DNA of 64,000 nucleotides from Oscillospiraceae bacterium (GTDB lineage Bacteria > Bacillota > Clostridia > Oscillospirales > Ruminococcaceae): assembly GCA_017847885.1 (NCBI GenBank), contig JAGAUA010000044.1, positions 62,001-126,000 of the forward strand. The letters run 5' to 3'. Made by a program: the position numbers and the translations under genes. Numbering within the stretch: the stretch's first letter is position 1; each line of letters opens with the position of its first letter. The notes under the pieces are model-generated. The model saw only the letters and a list, made by a program, of their open reading frames with translations. It was not told the DNA's origin and did no database searches. Positions 8,844-16,227 of this stretch are shown piece after piece.

Positions 8844-8850
8844 TAGGAAT
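8828..8850. promoter_or_regulatory. Probable operator over the cysK1 -35 box
   Basis: A perfect inverted repeat ATTCCTATT-atgtc-AATAGGAAT (9-bp arms, 5-bp centre) overlapping the -35. The same arrangement, less perfect, overlies the cysK2 -35 at 33510-33532. Inferred site for an Rrf2/CymR-like repressor. Confidence 0.65.
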
Positions 8851-8894
8851 TGTAGAATATAGTTGTTTTGCATATATTTGTATATATCAGCATG

Positions 8895-8927
8895 GCAGTT
8901 TTTCTGTACAATGTACAAAAACTCTGC
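8895..8927. other. Isolated imperfect palindrome in the cysK1/SBP intergenic region
   Basis: Arms of about 16 bp, left GCAGTTTTTCTGTACA and right TGTACAAAAACTCTGC, around a single A. No T-run follows. The rest of 8851-9010 is AT-rich and shows nothing else recognisable. Confidence 0.4.
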
Positions 8928-9010
8928 AAATAAAAGCACTTCGAATAAAAAACGGTTGTATAAAAGCAAGCTGCTATTTTGTTTAAAGTGCATAAATTTT
9001 TTCTGACTTA

Positions 9011-9039
9011 TTGACTTATTTAGTGTGACATGATATAAT
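9011..9039 (+). promoter_or_regulatory. Promoter of the orphan binding protein
   Basis: TTGACT (9011-9016), 17 bp, TATAAT (9034-9039). Confidence 0.85.
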
Positions 9040-9070
9040 CACAATAATGTGTAAGGTTTGTTGATATTTT

Positions 9071-9084
9071 TGCAAACGTTTACA
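9071..9084. promoter_or_regulatory. cre-like LacI/CcpA-family operator
   Basis: TGCAAACGTTTACA, a near-palindrome around the central CG typical of LacI-family and CcpA sites. It lies about 25 nt downstream of the expected transcription start, where a bound regulator would block elongation. Carbon-source control of the binding protein is inferred. Confidence 0.65.
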
Positions 9085-9124
9085 TTAGATGCACAAAAAC
9101 CCATACAATTAAGGAGGAAATATT

Positions 9125-10513
9125 GTGAAAAAGCTTACAAGCAGAATTCTTGCAGGTGTAATTGCTGCCGCTTCAATGGCTTCTTTTTCAGCCTGCTCGG
9201 GCGATAACGGCGACAACGCAAATACCCCTGCCGAAGAAACCACTACCACAACCGCAAAAACCGAATGGACAGGCGATAACATCGAGGTTACTGTCGATGA
9301 GGGCGCACTCAGCACCGATGTTGATATTTCGGGCAAGACCCTCAAATGGATGGGCTTCTATGACCTCAACCCAACAAACGACTCTCCCGAGCGCTCAACA
9401 GAGCTTGCTCTTTTCGAAGATACATACGGGGCTAAAATTGAATATATCCCCACAACCAACTCCACTCAGTTCGATGACCTTGCAACCGCTATCGTAGGCG
9501 GCACGTCTCCCGACATCTTTGTTTACGACTGGCGTTCCTTCCCCTACGATATCAACAAGGGACAGTACCAGCCCATCGACTCCCTCGTTGACTGGGAAGA
9601 CCCTATGTGGGCTGATGTTAAGGATCAGGCAGATATGTTCATATGGAAGGGCGAGCACTACGTTGCACCTTTCGGATACGGCTTCAACGATTTCCAGATT
9701 CTTATGTACAACAAGACTGTCGTTGAGGAAATGGGCTTTGACGATCCCTATGAGCTTTATCTCGAAGGCAAATGGGATTGGGACGTATTTGTTGACATGA
9801 TGAAGCAGTATGCTGAAGCTGACAGCGCTAACTATGGTATTGCAGGCTGGTGGGCAAACGCATTTGTATATACCTCCGGTGATACTATGGTTAAATACGA
9901 CGGAAACAAGTTCACAAACAACCTTTACAGCGACAAGATCGAGAAAGCTCAGCTTGTTATCGAGGATATCTGGAAGAGCGGTCTTGTTAAGCGCGGCTGG
10001 GTTCCGGGCGACCAGGCGTTCACAAGCGGCGATACACTCTTCTATTCAATGGGTACATGGGCATACAACGCAGCTCAGGCATCCATGCCCGACGATGTGA
10101 TCCAGATCGTTCCCTTCCCCAAGGAACCCGGCTCCGACACATACTACATGAACAAGAGAATTTTCTCACATATGTGGGTAAAGGGCAGCGAAAACGCTGA
10201 CTGCGTAAAGGCTTGGTTCAACGTAAACAGACTTGTTAACTACGATGAAAAGTACACAGAGATCACAAAGCAGAAGTTCCTCACCAACAATACAGCTTGG
10301 ACAAGCGAAATGTATGACCTTGTAATGAGCTACTACGATGATAACAAGTTCAAGCTTGCTTACGATTACGGCTACGGTATTTCCGAGTACATGAACTCCG
10401 ACATTATGACTCTCCTCTACGAGGGTATCGTAAATGAGCAGTTCGAAAGCTGGGTACAGGCAAGAGAAGAAATTATGAACATCGTTGACAGCGAGATAGC
10501 TATTTACAACTGA
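9125..10513 (+). CDS. Extracellular solute-binding lipoprotein (family 1, sugar type), orphan
   Basis: 462 residues beginning at GTG with a very strong SD (AAGGAGG, about 8 nt upstream). Signal peptide with a lipobox-like SFSAC, then a Thr-rich linker (TTTTAK), then a periplasmic-binding-fold domain of the kind that delivers oligosaccharides to ABC importers (TNSTQFDDLATAIVGGTSPDIFVYD; many aromatic residues). No permease or ATPase gene is adjacent; the gene has its own promoter and terminator. Either the permeases are encoded elsewhere, or the protein acts alone as a sugar sensor or scavenger. High use of C-ending codons suggests strong expression. Confidence 0.85.
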   Translation: MKKLTSRILAGVIAAASMASFSACSGDNGDNANTPAEETTTTTAKTEWTGDNIEVTVDEGALSTDVDISGKTLKWMGFYDLNPTNDSPERSTELALFEDTYGAKIEYIPTTNSTQFDDLATAIVGGTSPDIFVYDWRSFPYDINKGQYQPIDSLVDWEDPMWADVKDQADMFIWKGEHYVAPFGYGFNDFQILMYNKTVVEEMGFDDPYELYLEGKWDWDVFVDMMKQYAEADSANYGIAGWWANAFVYTSGDTMVKYDGNKFTNNLYSDKIEKAQLVIEDIWKSGLVKRGWVPGDQAFTSGDTLFYSMGTWAYNAAQASMPDDVIQIVPFPKEPGSDTYYMNKRIFSHMWVKGSENADCVKAWFNVNRLVNYDEKYTEITKQKFLTNNTAWTSEMYDLVMSYYDDNKFKLAYDYGYGISEYMNSDIMTLLYEGIVNEQFESWVQAREEIMNIVDSEIAIYN

Positions 10514-10521
10514 TAAATTTT

Positions 10522-10558
10522 ATCCGCAGCACTTTTATTGGGTGCTGCGGATTTTTTT
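10522..10558 (+). terminator. Terminator of the binding-protein gene
   Basis: Perfect stem ATCCGCAGCAC / GTGCTGCGGAT (10522-10532, 10542-10552) followed by a T-run. Confidence 0.92.
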
Positions 10559-10559
10559 C

Positions 10560-10735
10560 GGGAAGCAGCTGATTAAATCTGGTGCGCAGATTGCGTAGTC
10601 AGATTTTTCGTCAGATTGTATCAAAACGACGCAGGCATACTGTCGTATGTCAAGGAGTTTTGGTGCAATATGACGGAAAATCTGCAAGCAAGATGCGTGC
10701 CAAGCCGTCAGGCGTGATTTAATCAGCAATTCCCT
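10560..10735. repeat. Fold-back MITE-like repeat, family 1, copy 2
   Basis: Opposite orientation to the copy at 2314-2493 and similar over its whole length. Termini GGGAAGCAGCTGATTAAATC and its complement. The central loop is unchanged, but the stem beside it reads CAAAAC / GTTTTG instead of AGAAATTTC / GAAATTTCT, so base pairing is kept by paired changes. Its right edge supplies the first bases of the next gene's -35 box. Confidence 0.8.
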
Positions 10736-10763
10736 TGATATTTTTGCAAATTTGGTGTACAAT
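10735..10763 (+). promoter_or_regulatory. Promoter of the metallophosphoesterase gene
   Basis: TTGATA (10735-10740), 17 bp, TACAAT (10758-10763). The TTG lies at the boundary of the fold-back repeat. Confidence 0.75.
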
Positions 10764-10794
10764 TAGTGTATACCAATCTGAAAGGAAGACCCGT

Positions 10795-11658
10795 ATGAAC
10801 AGACGTAAAATTTCAATGCTTACAGCGTCGTTTATTATAGGCGGAGTAATCCCCCATACCTGCCGTGAAATGTCGCGCCTTGAGGTAACAAGGCATAATA
10901 TCTCCTCGCCGCTGCTTCCCGAAAGCTTTGACGGCATGAAGATAGTTCATCTTTCGGACCTGCACAACAAGGTTTTCGGCAAGCATAACGCTCCCCTGCT
11001 TCGGCTTATTTATGCGGAAAAACCCGATATCATCGTTATGACGGGGGATATGATAAGCCATGATGCGCCGAATACCGCGGAATTTCTGGAGCTTGTGCGC
11101 AGGCTTTGCGGAGTATGCACCGTGTACTATGTCAACGGCAACCACGAGCTTTCCGACCTTGACGAGGACGAGTTCGAGTATGTGGCGGAAACCCTCGCTT
11201 CCTACGGCGCGGTGTGCCTTGATAACGACTATGCCGACATTGTACGGGGAAAAAGCGAAATACGGCTCTGCGGTCTTTGCTATACGGCGGAATATTACCG
11301 CGGCGTGCGTGAATACAAACGCGGCTGGAAGGCGTTTATGCTGACGGATATGATAGACTATATCGGTGTCAAGGACCCCAATGTGTACACCGTTCTGCTT
11401 GCACATAATCCGCTGGATTTTGACATCCACGCCGAATGGGGCGCAGACCTTTCCTTCGGCGGTCACGTTCACGGCGGACTTGTCAGACTTCCTCTTGTTC
11501 GGGGCATACTGTCCCCCGAAAGGCGCCTGCTTCCGAAATATAAAGAGGGCGTATACCGAATAGGCAATTCCTTCCTTATCGCAAGCCGCGGTCTGGGACG
11601 TTTCCGCATACACAATCCCCCCGAGATAGTTTCGGTCACCCTTCATCGGGAAAAATAA
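10795..11658 (+). CDS. Membrane-anchored metallophosphoesterase (YkuE-like)
   Basis: 287 residues. A short hydrophobic N-terminal segment (MLTASFIIGGVIP) is followed by a calcineurin-like fold with all metal-binding blocks in order: SDLHN (near 50), TGDMIS (near 83), GNHE (near 115), AHNP (near 203) and GHVHGG (near 223). Relatives hydrolyse phosphoesters, some of them lipid-linked, at the membrane; the substrate is unknown. Start ATG 10795 follows AAAGGAAG by 7 nt. Single-gene unit. Confidence 0.9.
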   Translation: MNRRKISMLTASFIIGGVIPHTCREMSRLEVTRHNISSPLLPESFDGMKIVHLSDLHNKVFGKHNAPLLRLIYAEKPDIIVMTGDMISHDAPNTAEFLELVRRLCGVCTVYYVNGNHELSDLDEDEFEYVAETLASYGAVCLDNDYADIVRGKSEIRLCGLCYTAEYYRGVREYKRGWKAFMLTDMIDYIGVKDPNVYTVLLAHNPLDFDIHAEWGADLSFGGHVHGGLVRLPLVRGILSPERRLLPKYKEGVYRIGNSFLIASRGLGRFRIHNPPEIVSVTLHREK

Positions 11659-11663
11659 AAAAA

Positions 11664-11835
11664 GGACAGCCAAGGCTGCCCGTTGTGAGTGCTGATAAAC
11701 CATAAAATAATCGGGCGGCTGATAGCCGCCCCTACAATGTATTTATGCCATTTTGTAGGGGCGGATATTATCCGCCCGATTAAAAAAACGACTTTTAAAT
11801 AGTTTTAACGGACTGTCACGGCTGTCCGTTTTTTA
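11664..11835. terminator. Terminator apparently split by a REP-type insertion
   Basis: GGACAGCC (11664-11671) after the metallophosphoesterase is the exact complement of GGCTGTCC (11821-11828), which precedes a T-run. About 150 nt lie between, including a 69-bp palindromic repeat. A shorter local stem AACGGAC / GTCCGTT (11807-11830) now also forms. It serves the convergent pair metallophosphoesterase/MmcQ. Confidence 0.55.
11711..11779. repeat. GGGCGG/CCGCCC palindromic repeat, copy A
   Basis: Left half CGGGCGGCTGATAGCCGCCC then CTACA; right half TGTAGGGGCGG, ATATTAT, CCGCCCG. Each half folds into a hairpin and the inner arms also pair with each other. Other full copies: 18754, 24186, 53351. 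Located between convergent genes. Confidence 0.88.
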
Positions 11836-12186
11836 TTATAGCTTTTTTATTTTATGATTTTTTGCCGTAAGATAAAAGCTGTTCATCGTCATGCGCATTA
11901 TCTCATCGTCGGGCACGTCGGAATCAAGATAAACCGTATTCCAATGGACCTTGTTCATATGATAAGCCGCAGTTACTCCGCTGTACGCAGCACGCAGAAA
12001 TTCCGCCTCCATAGGCTCGCATTTCAGATTTACCGCGTCCTTCCCGTTGATATTCATTGCCAAAGCAAACCATTTGCGCGTGTCACGGTGACGGACAACG
12101 ACGCTTTCAGCATCGCCGTCAAACGGATTATCCTGTACTGCCGCGGGAATTGTGCTGCAAAATGATAAGTAATCATCCTTTGTCAT
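11836..12186 (-). CDS. MmcQ/YjbR family protein
   Basis: 116 residues. The pattern KWFALAMNINGKDAVNLKCEPMEAEFLR followed by GVTAAYHMNKVHWNTVYLDSDVPDDEI (shown here as two landmarks at residues 38-65 and 70-97) is characteristic of the MmcQ/YjbR fold, a small cytoplasmic DNA-binding-like domain of unclear role. It starts 2 nt after the stop of an XRE regulator and has SD AGGAG, so the two are co-translated. Confidence 0.8.
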   Translation of the reverse strand: MTKDDYLSFCSTIPAAVQDNPFDGDAESVVVRHRDTRKWFALAMNINGKDAVNLKCEPMEAEFLRAAYSGVTAAYHMNKVHWNTVYLDSDVPDDEIMRMTMNSFYLTAKNHKIKKL

Positions 12187-12188
12187 GC

Positions 12189-12434
12189 TTACTTCTCCTG
12201 TTTTCTTTCAGCCTTTCTCATTCCCTTATACGGCTCTCTTACGTCTGTAAGACCCATCAGAAAATCAACACTGGTATCGTAATAAGCCGCAAGCTTTTCC
12301 ATAACGGGAAGCGACGGCTCAAGCTCGCCTGTTTCGTATCTTGAATAGGTCTGCTGTGTGCAGTTAAGGTATTCAGCGATATGACGCTGATACAGGTCAT
12401 TATCCTCGCGCAGGTCACGAATTCTGAGCTTCAT
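12189..12434 (-). CDS. XRE-family transcriptional regulator
   Basis: 81 residues: a Cro/CI-type helix-turn-helix covers residues 4-60 (LREDNDLYQRHIAEYL, then TQQTYSRYETGELEPS as the recognition helix). A short basic tail (KGMRKAERKQEK) follows. First gene of a two-gene unit with the MmcQ protein. Target unknown; autoregulation is common for such pairs but no operator is evident. Confidence 0.85.
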   Translation of the reverse strand: MKLRIRDLREDNDLYQRHIAEYLNCTQQTYSRYETGELEPSLPVMEKLAAYYDTSVDFLMGLTDVREPYKGMRKAERKQEK

Positions 12435-12566
12435 TCCTCAACCCCCTCTTAAAATAAAACATAATTATATTATGTCATATGTTTTTATTTTAATGGGATT
12501 TTACAACATAGACGGATACAATTTTTGATTTTGGAAAATCATATCCGAAAACCGTGGAAAAATGGC

Positions 12567-12812
12567 TTAAAAATTATGGTTTATATAGTTTTGTGCGGCA
12601 TATTTTACCGCCTTTTTCGGGGTAATATTTGTTATGAACACGGCTTTGGGGTTACCTTTTTTGCCTGCGGTATACAGGTCTGCGCCAACGCCCTTATCCG
12701 ACTTAAAGCTTGCACGCCTTAGGAAAATCGGAGCCGCAGCTGCAACCAGCAACGCCGCAAGCCACCCGAAGGCAGCCTTGTTTTTGGGTCTAAGCTCATG
12801 AAAAAATCCCAT
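12567..12812 (-). CDS. Small single-pass membrane protein, unknown
   Basis: 81 residues. One transmembrane helix (GWLAALLVAAAAPIFL) after a basic N-terminus, then a basic soluble tail (NITPKKAVKYAAQNYINHNF). No domain recognised. SD AAAGGACGG lies before the ATG at 12812; it starts 13 nt after the TadA-GNAT gene ends, so it is the last gene of that operon. Confidence 0.55.
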   Translation of the reverse strand: MGFFHELRPKNKAAFGWLAALLVAAAAPIFLRRASFKSDKGVGADLYTAGKKGNPKAVFITNITPKKAVKYAAQNYINHNF

Positions 12813-12825
12813 TGCAAACCGTCCT

Positions 12826-13794
12826 TTACACGTCAAGCTGGAAGAAGTAATCGTCCATAACATAGCCGTTTCCGATGTCGGTAACGTCCTCCCCCACGAT
12901 GCGGAAGCCGCACTTTTCGTACACGGCAGAAGCGTGGTCATTATGCTTGTTCACCGTCAGCCAAATTGCCTTGAAGCCGTTTTCGCGGCAGTATTCCTTC
13001 ATAAACTCAAACACCTCACGGGCATAGCCGTTGCCGCGGTACTCCTTTTTGATGTATATTTTTGAAAGGAAAAGCCTGCCGTCGCTGTCGCCGCGTATAG
13101 CGGTATAGCCGATATACGTACTCCCTTTCAGGATAAGGTAATAGCGGTAGCCGCCCTTTTCAAACTGCTCAGTCACGGCTTTTTCCGACTGGAATTTTTC
13201 CACCATATAGTCTATCTGCTCCGCGGAAATTATCCCGGGAAACCATTCGTGCCATATCTCGTCCGCAAGGGCAGCAACGCTTTTGACCTGCTCTGCGGTC
13301 TTTACCTCAACAAGCTTTGTTCTGAACATCTTTCTTTTCCTCCTGAGGGTCTCAAAAAATTCTTTCAGCAATGCTTCGCTTTCCGCGTGCATAACGCCCG
13401 TTTCAAGCTGCGGTTTATGGTTATATCCAAGACCGAACAGGTTTACCACCGACCCTGCCGACCCTGCCTTGCTGTCATGTGCGGCATAAACCACCCTGTC
13501 AATGCGCGAGTTGATTATCGCTCCTGCGCACATTGGACACGGTTCAAGTGTGACATACATCGTACAGCCCGAAAGCCGCCAGCCGCCCAAGGTTTTGCAA
13601 GCCTCGTTTACAGCCTCTATTTCCGCGTGGCAGAGAGCGTTTCTGTTTTTTTCGCGGCGGTTTCTGCCCTTTCCCGCAATAAGACCGTCCTTCCGCACGA
13701 CCACCGCTCCCACGGGAGTTTCCCCCTCGGCAGCGGCTTCACGGGCAAGCTCCAGCGCCATAGCCATATAAAATTCATCGCTCATAAGCTGCAC
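12826..13794 (-). CDS. tadA: TadA tRNA adenosine deaminase fused to a GNAT acetyltransferase
   Basis: 322 residues in one frame. Residues 1-155 are TadA: zinc/catalytic HAEIEAV (near 56) and PCPMCAGA (near 86), which converts A34 of tRNA-Arg to inosine. Residues 160-322 are a GNAT domain with the acetyl-CoA pattern KEYRGNGYAREVFEF and the C-terminal AVYEKCGFRIVGE. TadA alone is about 155 residues, so this is a real two-domain fusion; no stop separates the halves. The GTG at 13794 fits an AAGGGGG SD 8 nt upstream better than the ATG four codons later. It is between a CPBP protein and a small membrane protein in an operon. Confidence 0.88.
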   Translation of the reverse strand: MQLMSDEFYMAMALELAREAAAEGETPVGAVVVRKDGLIAGKGRNRREKNRNALCHAEIEAVNEACKTLGGWRLSGCTMYVTLEPCPMCAGAIINSRIDRVVYAAHDSKAGSAGSVVNLFGLGYNHKPQLETGVMHAESEALLKEFFETLRRKRKMFRTKLVEVKTAEQVKSVAALADEIWHEWFPGIISAEQIDYMVEKFQSEKAVTEQFEKGGYRYYLILKGSTYIGYTAIRGDSDGRLFLSKIYIKKEYRGNGYAREVFEFMKEYCRENGFKAIWLTVNKHNDHASAVYEKCGFRIVGEDVTDIGNGYVMDDYFFQLDV

Positions 13795-13815
13795 CGAAAT
13801 GCCCCCTTGTCGCTG

Positions 13816-14985
13816 CTACATCATAATTTTAATATTGCTAAGCGTAAGAATAAACACAAGCGTCAGCCATATTATCATGGGAATATTTGTGACAATAGCG
13901 ATAAGCTTTGCGCCAAAATCCAAATACCGCGGCTTTATCGTCATGCCGAAGCGGTCGCCGTGGCTGCAAATAAAGCGCACCGTAAAGATAAGCCCTATCA
14001 TTATCGTCAGAAACAGAAACGCCATTGTCAGCGTTAAGCCCAATTCATGCTCCACTCTGTAATCCAACAGGTACACCGTGCAGGTATAGGCAGCCAAGGT
14101 CATTCTCATAAGCACAGCCGTTACCACGGAGCCTGTGCGAATGACAAAATAACCGATTATAAGCGAGGACACGAACACATAGCACGACTTGGTGATGTCG
14201 TACTGAATTGACGCAGAGATAAAGCTTGTTATTAACAGCGCCGTTCCGTCACCGAACTGCCTTGTCAGCTGGAGTACAACGCCATGAATACTTATCTCGC
14301 TCACAATTGGGATTATCACAGCCTGAATGATAAGAAAATATATCAAATCAAAGCCGCCCTCGGGTATCATACTCGCCCGTGAAGTGTCAATGTGCATAAA
14401 CGAAAGTATCTGCTCGTAAAAATAGGTCAGCACGCAGCATACTCCCGAAACAAGGAGCATTGACGGAACGCACACCTTAAACATCGGCTTGTTAGTTATT
14501 TTTGTGGGAATCATTACCGACAGCGGCATTTCAAATTTTTTCAGCAAAAACCAAATAGGAATGACTCGCTTCAATATGCCGGAAATAAGCCGTATTGTCA
14601 ATATTATCGTGTAGTCGCCGTAAAGAGATTTTGCGTAAAAATCATAGTGGATATTCGCCCCGAGCCTTTCCAGCAGCAGGGGCAGGATATTGGACGAAAA
14701 AATATCGAAAGCTGTGAGGAACAGGAGCATACCGCTCAGCACCATCAGCACCCTCTGCATGGTCTTTGCCTCATGCGCCTCGGGGTAATCCTTGATAAAG
14801 CCCACGCCATCCTGATAGGTAAGCAGGTTGGGATTTTCCACAAAGTAAAAGCCCAGCGAATCCTGCTTGCGCCTGCGCCATTCCTTGTAGCTCTCGTTGT
14901 ATTCCTTGTCCTGATAGCGCCAGTTAAGGCTGTCCTCTCCGGTCTCTGCAGCGGAAACGTTTTTCTCGCGTAAGTCGGTTTTCAT
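13816..14985 (-). CDS. CPBP-family membrane protein with degenerate protease motifs
   Basis: 389 residues: about 110 soluble N-terminal residues (acidic, with YQDKEYNESYKEWRRRKQD), then about eight transmembrane helices. The region IIPIVSEISIHGVVLQLTRQ matches the CPBP (Abi, Rce1-like) intramembrane protease motif 1, but the usual Glu-Glu and Arg are reduced to Ser-Glu and His, and the second motif's His is absent (SASIQYD). Likely a non-proteolytic or altered member. SD GGAGGTGA precedes the ATG. First gene of an operon with TadA-GNAT (21-nt gap). Confidence 0.7.
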   Translation of the reverse strand: MKTDLREKNVSAAETGEDSLNWRYQDKEYNESYKEWRRRKQDSLGFYFVENPNLLTYQDGVGFIKDYPEAHEAKTMQRVLMVLSGMLLFLTAFDIFSSNILPLLLERLGANIHYDFYAKSLYGDYTIILTIRLISGILKRVIPIWFLLKKFEMPLSVMIPTKITNKPMFKVCVPSMLLVSGVCCVLTYFYEQILSFMHIDTSRASMIPEGGFDLIYFLIIQAVIIPIVSEISIHGVVLQLTRQFGDGTALLITSFISASIQYDITKSCYVFVSSLIIGYFVIRTGSVVTAVLMRMTLAAYTCTVYLLDYRVEHELGLTLTMAFLFLTIMIGLIFTVRFICSHGDRFGMTIKPRYLDFGAKLIAIVTNIPMIIWLTLVFILTLSNIKIMM

Positions 14986-15178
14986 ACGTCCTGTTCACCT
15001 CCATCTGCACATATCATTTTGTAGTTATATAATTATAACATACATTTATTGACATATATTTAACATTTGGTAAGTTTTCCTGTTTATTTTTCGGACGCCG
15101 CACCCGCTTGTGTTAATGCAATGTTCGCATTTTATACATCAAATACGCTATAAGTATGTTAATAAATGAATTATAATA

Positions 15179-15200
15179 CATATGAACAATAATTCATATG
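15179..15200. promoter_or_regulatory. ArsR/SmtB-type operator
   Basis: Inverted repeat CATATGAA-caataa-TTCATATG just after a TATAAT (15172-15177), 32 nt before the ArsR gene. Spacing and the TGAA/TTCA half-sites match CadC/CzrA-type operators. No clear -35 is seen. The rest of 14986-15170 is AT-rich without other features. Confidence 0.75.
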
Positions 15201-15231
15201 ATTACATAAACAACAGAAAGACGGTGTATTT

Positions 15232-15588
15232 ATGGAAAAGGAAATCGAAACCTGTACCGAAGAAGCCGAGCATCCCGAAGTGGTAAAGGCGGTATCGGAA
15301 AAGCTTCCCGACATTGAGCTTCTTTACGATGTTGCAGAGCTGTTCAAGGTTTTCGGGGACTCCACAAGAGTACGTATCCTCTGCGCGCTTTTTGAAAGCG
15401 AGATGTGCGTATGCGACATTGCGAGTGTTCTGGAAATGAACCAGTCGGCAATTTCACACCAGCTTCGTGTGCTGAAACAGGCGCGGCTTGTGAAGTACCG
15501 CCGCGAGGGAAAGACAGTTTACTATTCTCTTGCGGACGACCACATACAGACCATTTTCTATCAGGCTTTCGAGCATATTATGGAATAA
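15232..15588 (+). CDS. ArsR/SmtB-family metal-sensing repressor (CadC-like)
   Basis: 118 residues, winged helix. Two potential metal sites are visible: the CadC-type Cys pair in the alpha-3 helix (EMCVCDIA, plus an N-terminal Cys8), and the SmtB-type alpha-5 site at the C-terminus (DDH...H..E). Recognition helix: NQSAISHQLRVLKQARLV. It most likely represses its own operon (operator at 15179) until Zn, Cd or Pb binds. First gene of an operon with a methyltransferase and a P1B ATPase. Confidence 0.92.
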   Translation: MEKEIETCTEEAEHPEVVKAVSEKLPDIELLYDVAELFKVFGDSTRVRILCALFESEMCVCDIASVLEMNQSAISHQLRVLKQARLVKYRREGKTVYYSLADDHIQTIFYQAFEHIME

Positions 15589-15608
15589 CGGCAAAGGGGG
15601 ATATCGAA

Positions 15609-16214
15609 ATGAGCTTTTGGGATAAGGTTGCAGGAATATACGACATTTCGGAGAGCATCAACGGCAGGGTTTACCGTGCAATGCTTGAGGGCGTTAGACA
15701 GGTCGTACCCACGGGCGCAAGGGTTTTGGACTGCGCCGCAGGAACGGGAGAGCTTTCGATTGCCGCCGCGGAAAAGGCGGAAAGCGTGCTGTGTACCGAC
15801 CTGTCGCTTCCAATGCTTGAACGTGCAAAAAAAAAGTGCCGTCAAAAGGGCTTGGAGAACGTTTCCTTTGAGGAACGTGACATTTTTGACCTTGACGACG
15901 CAGATAATACATATGACGTTGTGATAGCAGGAAACGTCCTTCATCTCCTCGATGAACCCGAAAAGGCTGTGAAGGAGCTTTACCGCGTGACAAAATGCGG
16001 CGGAAAGCTTATCCTGCCTACGTTTATGCTGGAGGAAAACCGCATTGCGCTTGTTATCACCCGGCTTTACAGGCTTTTCGGATTTAAGCCGCATGAAAAC
16101 TACACTTTCAAAAGCTACCGCAAAATGCTTGAAGGCTGCGGCTGCGGACCGTTCAAGCTTACGGAGATAAAAGGTCTTATGCCCGTTGGCTTTGCGGTAA
16201 TGAAAAAGATTTAG
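15609..16214 (+). CDS. Class I SAM-dependent methyltransferase
   Basis: 201 residues. Motif I VLDCAAGTGELS (near 38), acidic ribose-binding residue in CTDLS, and motif IV AGNVLHLL. The fold resembles UbiE-type small-molecule methyltransferases. It lies 20 nt after arsR and 13 nt before the metal ATPase, so metal-induced expression is expected. Whether it methylates a metal(loid), a thiol or a lipid is not visible. The start at 15609 is set by AAAGGGGG; the frame open further upstream is the arsR shadow. Confidence 0.85.
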   Translation: MSFWDKVAGIYDISESINGRVYRAMLEGVRQVVPTGARVLDCAAGTGELSIAAAEKAESVLCTDLSLPMLERAKKKCRQKGLENVSFEERDIFDLDDADNTYDVVIAGNVLHLLDEPEKAVKELYRVTKCGGKLILPTFMLEENRIALVITRLYRLFGFKPHENYTFKSYRKMLEGCGCGPFKLTEIKGLMPVGFAVMKKI

Positions 16215-16227
16215 AGGGGACTAAATT

